A DNA stretch of 64,000 nt, from the NCBI RefSeq assembly GCF_006440675.2, contig NZ_CP083951.1, positions 744,001 through 808,000 of the forward strand, written 5' to 3'. Positions 57,182 to 64,000 of this stretch are shown piece after piece. Made by a program: the position numbers and the translations under genes. Source of the stretch: Mesorhizobium sp. B2-8-5 (lineage in GTDB: Bacteria > Pseudomonadota > Alphaproteobacteria > Rhizobiales > Rhizobiaceae). Under the pieces are notes generated by a model that saw nothing but the letters and a program-made list of their open reading frames with translations, did no database searches and was not told the origin of the DNA. Numbering within the stretch: position 1 is the stretch's first letter; the number at the start of each line of letters is the position of its first letter.

Positions 57182-57775
57182 TCAATCTTGCGCGGGGATC
57201 AGCTTCTGCAGCGTCGGTGCCAGGATCATGCCGAAGGTCAGGACATCGCCGTAGGCCCGCGCGGAAATCATCGCCCCGTGCACGGTCGCCATGAATGCCT
57301 CCGCTTCCGCGCGCGGGGCGGCGGAGATCGTCAATGCGCCCTGCGCGGCACCGCGCTCGATGACGCCGGTCAGCCACCCCGAGAGAAACTGAAAATACGC
57401 CCGGACCTCCACGGCAACCTCCGGCGGAAGGGCGGGAAGCTCGCTGGCAAGCAGCGCGCAGACGCAGATCGGCCTGCTCGCGTCCTCGATGCACTGCGCC
57501 CAGAAGCCGGCATAGGTTCGCAGCAATTCCGGCGGCGCAGGCACATTGCGCTCAAGCTCGGTCATGCCCTTGACGGCATCCTCGAGGTAGCGCCTGACCA
57601 GGGTTTGCACGAGGTCGACCTTGCTGGGGAAATGATGATGGATGCTGGCTTTGCGGATACCGACGACCTCGGCGATATCGGCGTAGCTGAACCCGTTATA
57701 GCCGCCGGCGACGATGAAGCTTCGCGCGGCGGCCAGGATGTCATCGGCGGTGTTCGAGGGCTTATCCATAGACAT
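57182..57775 (-). CDS. TetR-family transcriptional regulator
   Basis: 197 residues. Helix-turn-helix at about 25-65 (YADIAEVVGIRKASIHHHF, quoted core ADIAEVVGIRKASIHHHF). The remainder is the helical ligand domain with IERGAAQGALTISAAPRAEAEA. It follows the small membrane protein gene (25 bp) in the same direction, with an 18-bp operator palindrome upstream of that gene. It most likely represses the two-gene operon. Inducer unknown. Confidence 0.92.
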   Translation of the reverse strand: MSMDKPSNTADDILAAARSFIVAGGYNGFSYADIAEVVGIRKASIHHHFPSKVDLVQTLVRRYLEDAVKGMTELERNVPAPPELLRTYAGFWAQCIEDASRPICVCALLASELPALPPEVAVEVRAYFQFLSGWLTGVIERGAAQGALTISAAPRAEAEAFMATVHGAMISARAYGDVLTFGMILAPTLQKLIPAQD

Positions 57776-57799
57776 GCCTAACGTCCGACGGAAGAAAGC

Positions 57800-58390
57800 T
57801 CAACTCGCCACCTGCCGCGACTTGCGAAGCATATCGCTGACGGAAAGCCACACGGCGGACACCAGGAAGTAGAAGGCGCCGAAGGCGGCGTAGGGCGCGA
57901 CATTGGCGATGCCGATGGCCTCCGCGCCGCCCGCCATCTTGACGAAGAAGAGGCCGGCCAGCGCCGACTGGGCGCCGCTCAGGATCATCGCCCATTGGGC
58001 GCCGTTGGTCTTCCAGCGGCGTAGCGCGGTGAGGAGCTGAAATGCGCCGGAGATCGCGGCCCAGACACCATAGACCGCGAGCACCGCGTTCATGCCGCGG
58101 CCAAGCACGATAGCAACCGCGATCGCGGTGAGGATGCTGACGGCGAAATTGAGCAGTTGCGACTTGTTGCGGCCCAAGCCGCCGCTGCGCTGCGCGTCAA
58201 CATAGTTCGCCAGCGCGTCCCAGGCGGGGTAGGCCACCAGCATGACGGCGGCGAGCGGCGGAACCGACTTCGCGACGGTGAAGGCTACCGCGACCCAGGC
58301 CGCCGATACGGCAAACCGTAGATAGTAGTAGCTTTTGAGCCAGCCGTTTGAGGACCGGGCGCGGTTCTGGCCGCTCATTTGTGAAGACAT
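57800..58390 (-). CDS. small membrane protein with DUF308-like helices
   Basis: 196 residues, about five or six transmembrane segments (AAWVAVAFTVAKSVPPLAAVM, ILTAIAVAIVLGRGMNAVLAV, SAFQLL, ANVAPYAAFGAFYFLVSAVWL). No transport motif recognised. Co-transcribed with the TetR gene and preceded by the TetR-type operator. Such pairs are often stress or envelope genes induced by a small molecule. Confidence 0.78.
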   Translation of the reverse strand: MSSQMSGQNRARSSNGWLKSYYYLRFAVSAAWVAVAFTVAKSVPPLAAVMLVAYPAWDALANYVDAQRSGGLGRNKSQLLNFAVSILTAIAVAIVLGRGMNAVLAVYGVWAAISGAFQLLTALRRWKTNGAQWAMILSGAQSALAGLFFVKMAGGAEAIGIANVAPYAAFGAFYFLVSAVWLSVSDMLRKSRQVAS

Positions 58391-58420
58391 GACGGATACC
58401 TTTCCTGGAGAGTCGGTATC

Positions 58421-58438
58421 TACCTACTAGTAGGTAGC
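58421..58438. promoter_or_regulatory. TetR-type operator, perfect 18-bp palindrome
   Basis: CTACCTACTAGTAGGTAG, perfect over 18 bp, 31 bp upstream of the membrane-protein start. The TACC...GGTA form is typical of TetR regulators, and the adjacent tetR makes it the obvious binding site. Confidence 0.75.
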
Positions 58439-58551
58439 TTAACATTCGTCAAGCGATTTGCGAGGTTCGCCGCCTCGTTGAGCGCTCGACGATGCGTTCG
58501 CATCCCGGTAACTGCGTGGTATGGTGGAACGGATCCGCGCGGGGGCGAAGG

Positions 58552-59067
58552 ATGATTTCAGTTCTGCCGGCGCGCAGCGCCGAAGACTTCGAGACCATGG
58601 CCATGCTCTGCGGCAGGCTAGCGCAGTGGGATGTCGACGCGTCCGCGCCCCATGGTGTCTCGGAGGAGGATATAAGGACGCTCTTCCAGCCCGGCACCAG
58701 CGGCCATAAACTGGCAATGCAATTCGGTGTGCCGGGTGCCATGGCCTTCATTGCGCGATCGGGCAACGTGCCGGCGGGCTGCCTCGCTTTCGGTCCGTTC
58801 GGCGATGGCACGGCGGAACTTCACAAGTTCTTCGTCGATGCATCCTTCCGGGGACAAGGCATAGGTCGCGCGCTGATGGGCGCGGTCCTGGCGGAGATCG
58901 ACAAGAGCCCGGCCCGCATGGTGCTGATCCACACCACTTTCTATATGGAAAGCGCGATTGCCGTGTACGAGGCGTTCGGCTTCAGGCCCTGCGCGCCGTT
59001 TCGCGACACGCCCGCGCATGTCAGGCACACGGACGTCTTCCTGTCGCGCACGATCAAAGGCGGGTGA
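58552..59067 (+). CDS. GNAT-family N-acetyltransferase
   Basis: About 171 residues. Acetyl-CoA-binding motif ASFRGQGIGRALM near residue 101 and VYEAFGFRP near 140. Start at the ATG beginning MISVLPARSAED. Substrate not deducible. It converges with the malate synthase gene, with about 40 bp between. Confidence 0.88.
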   Translation: MISVLPARSAEDFETMAMLCGRLAQWDVDASAPHGVSEEDIRTLFQPGTSGHKLAMQFGVPGAMAFIARSGNVPAGCLAFGPFGDGTAELHKFFVDASFRGQGIGRALMGAVLAEIDKSPARMVLIHTTFYMESAIAVYEAFGFRPCAPFRDTPAHVRHTDVFLSRTIKGG

Positions 59068-59107
59068 GGGCCGTAACCGCCGACCAGCCGGCGGCAAGCC
59101 AGCAGAC

Positions 59108-61288
59108 TCAAGCAGAGTCCTGCCTGTCGCGCGCCTTCAACTCCAGCCGCCGCGCGTGCAGCACCGGCTCCGTATAGCCGTTGGGCTGAACCGTTCCCTT
59201 GAACACCAGGTCGCAGGCGGCCTGGAAGGCGATGGAATTGTCGAAATCCGGCGCCATCGGCCGGTAGAGCGGGTCGCCGACATTCTGGCGGTCGACGATC
59301 GCCGCCATGCGCTGCAGCGAATCGCGGACCTGGATTTCCGAGCAGACCTTGTGGCGCAGCCAGTTGGCGATGTGCTGCGAGGAGATGCGCAGCGTGGCGC
59401 GGTCCTCCATCAGGCCGACATCGTTGATGTCCGGCACTTTCGAGCAGCCGACGCCCTGGTCGATCCAGCGCACGACATAGCCCAGAATGCCTTGCGCATT
59501 GTTGTCGAGCTCGCGCTGGATCTCGTCCGGCGTCCAGTTCGGCCGCACCGCGACCGGCACCGACAGGATGTCGTCGAGCTTGGCCTTCGGCCGGCTCTTC
59601 AGCGCCGCCTGCACGGCGTGCACATCGACCTTGTGATAGTGCGTGGCATGCAGGGTCGCGGCCGTCGGCGACGGCACCCAGGCGGTGTTGGCGCCGGCCT
59701 TGGGATGCGCGATCTTCTCGACCAGCATCGCCGCCATCAGGTCCGGCATCGCCCACATGCCCTTGCCGATCTGGGCGTGGCCGGCGAGCCCGCATTCCAG
59801 GCCCGTGTCGACGTTCCACGCTTCATAGGCGGAGATCCAGGCGGCCTGCTTCATGTCGCCCTTGCGGATCATCGGGCCGGCTTCCATCGAGGTGTGGATC
59901 TCGTCGCCGGTGCGGTCGAGGAAGCCGGTGTTGATGAACACGACGCGCTCTCTTGCGGCGCGGATCGCTTCCTTGAGGTTGATCGTGGTGCGCCGCTCCT
60001 CGTCCATGATGCCCATCTTGATGGTGTTCCTGGCCATGCCGAGCAGCGCCTCGACCCGGTCGAAGACCTCGACGGCGAAAGCGACCTCTTCGGGCCCATG
60101 CATCTTGGGCTTCACCACATACATCGAGCCGGCGCGGGAATTGGCGCGGCGGCCGTCGTCGCCGACATCGTGCAGCGCGATCAACGCGGTGATGGCGGCG
60201 TCCATTATGCCTTCCGGCACCTCGTGGCCCTCGTGGTCCAGGATCGCCGGATTGGTCATCAGGTGGCCGACATTGCGCACCAGCATCAGCGAGCGCCCCG
60301 GCAGCAAGAGCTGGCCGCCATTCGGCGCCGTGTAGCGGCGGTCGGGGTTGAGCTTGCGGGTGAACGTCTTGCCGCCCTTGGTGATCTCTTCGGCAAGGTC
60401 GCCCTTCATCAGGCCGAGCCAGTTGCGGTAGACGACGACCTTGTCCTGCGCATCCACGGCCGCGACCGAATCCTCGCAGTCCTGGATGGTGGTCAAGGCC
60501 GATTCCAGGATGACGTCGGCGATGCCCGCAGGATCGGTCTTGCCGATCTGGTTGGCGCGGTCGATCACGATCTCGATATGCAGGCCGTTCTTCACCAGAA
60601 GCACGGCTTCGGGATTGGCGGCATCGCCGCGATAGCCGGCGAACTGTTTTGGGTCGGCGAGCGTCGTGGCGCCGGCGCCCTCGCCGAGCCTCAGCGCGCC
60701 ATTGGCGACCGAGAGCCCGTTGACGCCCGCCCATTTGCCCGTGGTCAGCGGCACCGACTGGTCGAGGAAATCCCTGGCCCAGGCAATCACCTTGGCGCCG
60801 CGCGCCGGGTTGAAACCCTTGCCCTTCTCGGCGCCGCCGGTCTCGGGAATGGCGTCGGTGCCGTAGAGCGCGTCATAGAGCGAGCCCCAGCGGGCATTGG
60901 CGGCGTTGAGCGCATAGCGCGCGTTCATCACCGGCACCACCAGCTGCGGTCCGGCGACGACGGCGATCTCGGGATCGACGTTAACGGTCGAGACGCTGAA
61001 GGCCGGGCCTTCCGGCACCAGGTAGCCGATCTCCTTCAGGAAATTCTTGTAGCCTTCCATGTCGACCGGCGCGCCATTGGCGCGATACCAGCCGTCGAGC
61101 TTTTCCTGCATGGCGTCGCGTTTTGCCAGCAGCGCCCGGTTCTTCGGCGCGAGGTCGTGGACGATCTCTGAAAAGCCGGTCCAGAATTTCTCCGGGTCGA
61201 TGCCGATGCCGACTGCCGCCTCCTCGGCCACGAAGTCATGGAGCTCCCGGGCAATCCGCAACCCGGCGATCTCGATGCGGTCGGTCAT
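59108..61288 (-). CDS. glcB: malate synthase G
   Basis: 726 residues, the G-type length. Condenses glyoxylate and acetyl-CoA to malate in the glyoxylate and glycolate pathways. Motifs [14 protein letters not shown] (near 470) and the catalytic-aspartate segment [15 protein letters not shown] (near 605) are present. The ATG at 61288 has ggagac 6 bp before it; a GTG at 61294 abuts that box and is less likely. It is monocistronic here, without aceA. Confidence 0.96.
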   Translation of the reverse strand: MTDRIEIAGLRIARELHDFVAEEAAVGIGIDPEKFWTGFSEIVHDLAPKNRALLAKRDAMQEKLDGWYRANGAPVDMEGYKNFLKEIGYLVPEGPAFSVSTVNVDPEIAVVAGPQLVVPVMNARYALNAANARWGSLYDALYGTDAIPETGGAEKGKGFNPARGAKVIAWARDFLDQSVPLTTGKWAGVNGLSVANGALRLGEGAGATTLADPKQFAGYRGDAANPEAVLLVKNGLHIEIVIDRANQIGKTDPAGIADVILESALTTIQDCEDSVAAVDAQDKVVVYRNWLGLMKGDLAEEITKGGKTFTRKLNPDRRYTAPNGGQLLLPGRSLMLVRNVGHLMTNPAILDHEGHEVPEGIMDAAITALIALHDVGDDGRRANSRAGSMYVVKPKMHGPEEVAFAVEVFDRVEALLGMARNTIKMGIMDEERRTTINLKEAIRAARERVVFINTGFLDRTGDEIHTSMEAGPMIRKGDMKQAAWISAYEAWNVDTGLECGLAGHAQIGKGMWAMPDLMAAMLVEKIAHPKAGANTAWVPSPTAATLHATHYHKVDVHAVQAALKSRPKAKLDDILSVPVAVRPNWTPDEIQRELDNNAQGILGYVVRWIDQGVGCSKVPDINDVGLMEDRATLRISSQHIANWLRHKVCSEIQVRDSLQRMAAIVDRQNVGDPLYRPMAPDFDNSIAFQAACDLVFKGTVQPNGYTEPVLHARRLELKARDRQDSA

Positions 61289-61407
61289 CTGCACGTCTCC
61301 AGATAGTAGGCTTTGGCCTTGTTAGCGGGGGCCTTTGGCATGTTTGGGGTTGCGGGGTCAATTCGGCTTAGGATGTAGGGGGGGTTGGCGGGGCGGCGAA
61401 GCTGCTG

Positions 61408-61602
61408 ATCTCCCCCCTCGTGGGTCCTCGTGGGGGAGATGCCCGGCAGGGCAGAGGGGGGCGCGAAGGAACGCCAACCTTGTCACTTCTATCCCGTGCA
61501 AATGTCACCCAGACTGGCTGTCGGAGAGGCGGAAGAACGGAGACGCTGGCGGGACAGCGCCCGCCTCTGGCCTGCCGACCATCTCCCCCACAAGGGGGAG
61601 AT
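61408..61602. repeat. inverted-repeat element (195 bp)
   Basis: Both ends read ATCTCCCCC...GGGGGAGAT, followed inward by GCCCGGCAGGGCAGAGGGGGGCGC on the left and its near-inverse on the right. The right arm is nearly identical (inverted) to 63737-63790. It has the shape of a non-autonomous mobile repeat and fills most of the glcB-hyuA gap. Confidence 0.65.
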
Positions 61603-61613
61603 TACGCTCTCCC

Positions 61614-63635
61614 TCACACCGCAATCCGCGGCCGTCCCGACGCCACGGCCACCACATGTGCCTCGATGAACATGCGCTGGCCTTCGATGGTCGAGACCTT
61701 GAACTCGGTGGCGATTTCGATCTCGGCGCTGTCGGTACCGGCGTCCTTCGCGCGCTCGGCGGCCAATGCCCGCACATCGGCCTCAGCCGCCGCGATCGCC
61801 TTCTCCTCCTCGGTGAAGTCGCGCACCGTCTGGCCCGAGGCGAGGCGGAACAGGCCTTCCTTGGGCTGGCTGACGCGGGCTTCGGCCGAGACGCGCACCT
61901 GGCCGACCACGGCGCCGAGCGCGTTGGCGACGTCGGTGTCTTCCGGCACGATGCAGCCATTGCCGACCAGCATGGCCAGGCCGGCATAATGCAGCGGCGC
62001 CGACGCGCCGAGGCCGATGACCGGGCGGTCGAGCGCGACGGTGAAGCGGGCGATGCCGGGATGGGCATCGACCGCGCGCTGCACCAGCGCGTGCGCGACG
62101 GTGGCGGCGCCGTCCAGCCCGTCCTCGGCGAAGGCGGTTTCAAGGATGTATTCGGCCGACCAGCGGGTCAGCGTCACCAGCACACGTTCGGCGATGGCTT
62201 CCGGCGTCGCGGCGATGGTCTGGCCACGGCCGTCGCGGCGGCGGGCGAAGAGCTCGGCGCCGAGGCGGGCGGCGGCGGCGTCCCAATTGGCCTGTTTTCC
62301 CACGACATGGGCGGCGTCGGACGGCGTGAAGCCAGAGATATGCACGAGCCCCCGCGCGACCAACCGGTTCAGCGTGGCGTTCTGGGCGTTGGAAGCGAGC
62401 AGCCTGTCGAGCGCGAGCGGCACGGAACCGATCGTCTCGTACAGCTTCGCTTCCGGCGCGGTCAGCCCGGCGGCGAGCCGGTCCGGCACGCCGGTGCGCA
62501 TGGCGAAGCGCCCGTCCATGCGGCCAGGGTTCGGCGCGCGCAGCTGCCGCTCCAGCTCCGACGTCACCGCCTCGCCATGCACCATGCCCGACAGCGCCAG
62601 CGGCACCAGGCGGCGCGGCCCGAGCAGGATTCTCGGGTCGAGCGCGCCGTCTTCCAGCGTGACTTCGGAATCACCGCCGAGGCCGAAGGTGCGCATCGCG
62701 ACCGCCTCGACCATGGTGCGGAAACCGCCGACGGTGGCGCCTTCCGGATCGAGGCGCGGGCGGCCGCCATCGAGCACGGCGACGTCTGTCGTGGTGCCGC
62801 CGATATCCGAGACCATGGCGTCGTCCAGCCCGGTCATGTGGCGGGCGCCGACAAGGCTGGCGGCCGGGCCGGACAGGATCGTCTCGATCGGCCGCTGGCG
62901 GGCGAAGGCCGCCGAGACCAGCGCGCCGTCGCCGCGCACCACCATCAGGGGTGCTGCGATGCCGCGATGGCCAAGAAAACCTTCGGTCGCCGCGACCAGC
63001 CGGTCGATCATCGAGATCAGGCGGGCGTTGAGCAAGGTGGTGAGCGCCCGGCGCGGGCCGCCGAGCTTGGCCGACAACTCGTGGCTGGCGGTGACCGGCA
63101 GGCCGGTCTTGTCGCGGATCAGGTCGCGGGCCGCAAGCTCATGCGCCGGGTTGCGGGTGGCGAAATAGGCGCAGACGGCGAAGCCCGACACCGAGCCGCC
63201 AAGCTCGGGGAGCGCCGCCTCGAGGCCGGACAGGTCGAGTTTCGCCGCATTGCCATGCACGTCATGGCCGCCGGGGCAGAACACCACCGGGTCGGTGCCT
63301 AAAGCCGTCTTCAACCCGTCGCGCGCAAGATCGGCCTCGGAAAAGCCGATCATGACCAGCGCCACGCGCCCGCCCTGCCCCTCGACCAGCGCGTTGGTGG
63401 CCAGAGTGGTGGACATCGAGACCAGCTTGATGGCGACCGGATCGGTGGCGGATTCCTGAAGCACCGCATCCACCGCGCCGGAAATCCCGACGGCGAGGTC
63501 GTGCCGCGTGGTCAACGATTTGGCCTTGGCCAGGACTTTTCCCTTGGGTCCGCCTCCCTCCGACCACAGCACGGCGTCGGTGTAGGTGCCGCCGGTGTCG
63601 ATGCCGAGGAAGAGGGGATGAGGCTTAGCGGTCAT
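61614..63635 (-). CDS. hydantoinase/oxoprolinase family protein (HyuA-like)
   Basis: About 673 residues. The ATP-binding N-terminal motif LFLGIDTGGTYTDAVL and the SDIGGTTTDVAVLDGG segment place it in the ATP-dependent hydantoinase/5-oxoprolinase A family. The start at 63635 (MTAKPHPLFLG) was chosen as upstream sequence belongs to a repeat. A HyuB partner is not adjacent within the window, so the reaction, perhaps opening of N-methylhydantoin or 5-oxoproline-like rings, is unknown. Confidence 0.88.
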   Translation of the reverse strand: MTAKPHPLFLGIDTGGTYTDAVLWSEGGGPKGKVLAKAKSLTTRHDLAVGISGAVDAVLQESATDPVAIKLVSMSTTLATNALVEGQGGRVALVMIGFSEADLARDGLKTALGTDPVVFCPGGHDVHGNAAKLDLSGLEAALPELGGSVSGFAVCAYFATRNPAHELAARDLIRDKTGLPVTASHELSAKLGGPRRALTTLLNARLISMIDRLVAATEGFLGHRGIAAPLMVVRGDGALVSAAFARQRPIETILSGPAASLVGARHMTGLDDAMVSDIGGTTTDVAVLDGGRPRLDPEGATVGGFRTMVEAVAMRTFGLGGDSEVTLEDGALDPRILLGPRRLVPLALSGMVHGEAVTSELERQLRAPNPGRMDGRFAMRTGVPDRLAAGLTAPEAKLYETIGSVPLALDRLLASNAQNATLNRLVARGLVHISGFTPSDAAHVVGKQANWDAAAARLGAELFARRRDGRGQTIAATPEAIAERVLVTLTRWSAEYILETAFAEDGLDGAATVAHALVQRAVDAHPGIARFTVALDRPVIGLGASAPLHYAGLAMLVGNGCIVPEDTDVANALGAVVGQVRVSAEARVSQPKEGLFRLASGQTVRDFTEEEKAIAAAEADVRALAAERAKDAGTDSAEIEIATEFKVSTIEGQRMFIEAHVVAVASGRPRIAV

Positions 63636-63736
63636 TTTTGGCGGGCGGTCCGGGCAAGAGGGCTTTGTTTCGAAGCCCTTAGCCGATACGGGCTGGCCGA
63701 TAAAGGCAGGAGAGGTGGGCCAGGGGGGAAGAGCTA

Positions 63737-63790
63737 ATCTCCCCCCTTGTGGGGGAGATGGCCGGCAGGCCAGAGGGGGGCGCTGTCCCG
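63737..63790 (+). repeat. half copy of the inverted-repeat element
   Basis: ATCTCCCCCCTTGTGGGGGAGATGGCCGG... matching the inverse of 61550-61602 almost exactly, through AGAGG and GGCGCTGTCCCG. Confidence 0.6.
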
Positions 63791-63804
63791 CTGACCTGAC
63801 CGCG

Positions 63805-64000
63805 CTATTCGGATGGACTTCCAAGCCCGGTCACGATCACGGTATGCTGGCAAACATTATCGATGTCGCGAATGACATCTTCGTTCCAGAACCGCAGAAC
63901 GGTCCAGCCATCTTTCTCCAGCCTCGCAGTCCGTGCCTCATCGCCTGCGACTGCATCGGCTTCTCCGTGCTGAGACCCGTCGACCTCGACGACGAGCTTC
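63805..64000 (-). CDS. DUF559 endonuclease-like protein, N-terminus outside window
   Basis: Partial, last 64 codons. The reverse frame reads KLVVEVDGSQH, then DEARTARLEKDGWTVLRFWN and ends GLGSPSE. The K-L-V-V-E-V-D-G motif and RTARLEKDGWTVLRFWN belong to the DUF559/restriction-endonuclease-like (Vsr-type) fold found near mobile DNA. The start is beyond the right edge. Stop codon TAG at 63805-63807. Confidence 0.85.
   Translation of the reverse strand, partial: KLVVEVDGSQHGEADAVAGDEARTARLEKDGWTVLRFWNEDVIRDIDNVCQHTVIVTGLGSPSE

Noticed and set aside
58958..61171. Rightward open frame of over 700 codons opposite glcB
   Set aside because: Composition and lack of motifs show it is the shadow of malate synthase G.
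61335..63302. Rightward open frame of 655 codons opposite hyuA
   Set aside because: Antisense shadow; begins in a repeat and has no family signature.

Overview
The window looks like chromosome from a high-GC alphaproteobacterium of the order Rhizobiales, most likely Mesorhizobium or a close relative. This rests on gene content and order (dapE, a truA/fmt/def cluster, dnaK-dnaJ beside a rhizobial-type pmtA, malate synthase G, gshB near comM), on GTTC-N7-GTTC LexA sites of the alphaproteobacterial type, and on small palindromic intergenic repeats common in that genus. No rRNA, tRNA or CRISPR array was seen.

Layout. 1-8.8 kb: housekeeping genes (3' end of dapE; def-fmt-GNAT-truA read leftward; rmuC), a GFA-type protein, a cation diffusion facilitator, and a guanidine exporter behind a clear two-hairpin guanidine-II (mini-ykkC) riboswitch. 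9-14.4 kb: two luciferase-like monooxygenases, an AI-2E/PerM membrane protein, an arylamine N-acetyltransferase and an inositol-monophosphatase-type enzyme. 14.4-19.6 kb: a LacI regulator divergent from a CUT2 sugar ABC transporter, with AAACGTTT operators in the shared promoter region. 19.8-25.7 kb: dnaK (heat-shock promoter visible), dnaJ, pmtA, an FMN reductase, pyrF and a DUF1330 protein. 25.7-36.5 kb: LtrA, an ATP-grasp protein, a four-gene galactose/galactonate operon (SDR, dgoK, dgoA, lactonase), a GGDEF-EAL protein, and a three-gene lipid-linked glycosylation module (GT-C-like membrane protein, GT2, GtrA).

36.7-56.1 kb is the accessory zone. gshB and comM, probably neighbours in the ancestor, are separated by about 10 kb of regulators (LysR, MEDS-LuxR, a blue-light LOV-GGDEF-EAL protein), a comM/gshB chimeric pseudogene, an AT-richer glycosyltransferase, a second small comM scrap, and a LacI / nucleoside hydrolase / orphan binding-protein set. 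comM itself is then split by a 7.05-kb integrative element (48208-55253). The element carries a large serine recombinase, a ParB-like protein, a probable T7 gp14-type internal virion protein and several unrecognised proteins. Joining the two comM halves at a CT dinucleotide restores one open frame of about 509 codons, so excision should regenerate comM.

56.2-64 kb: an outer-membrane beta-barrel protein, a TetR-controlled small membrane protein with a perfect 18-bp operator, a GNAT enzyme, malate synthase G, a hydantoinase/oxoprolinase-family protein, mobile-looking inverted repeats, and the 3' end of a DUF559 endonuclease-like gene.

The strongest candidate for something undescribed is the small phage-like element in comM, with its reduced gene set and its repeated TGGGCAA operators. 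Next is the history of repeated insertion between gshB and comM.
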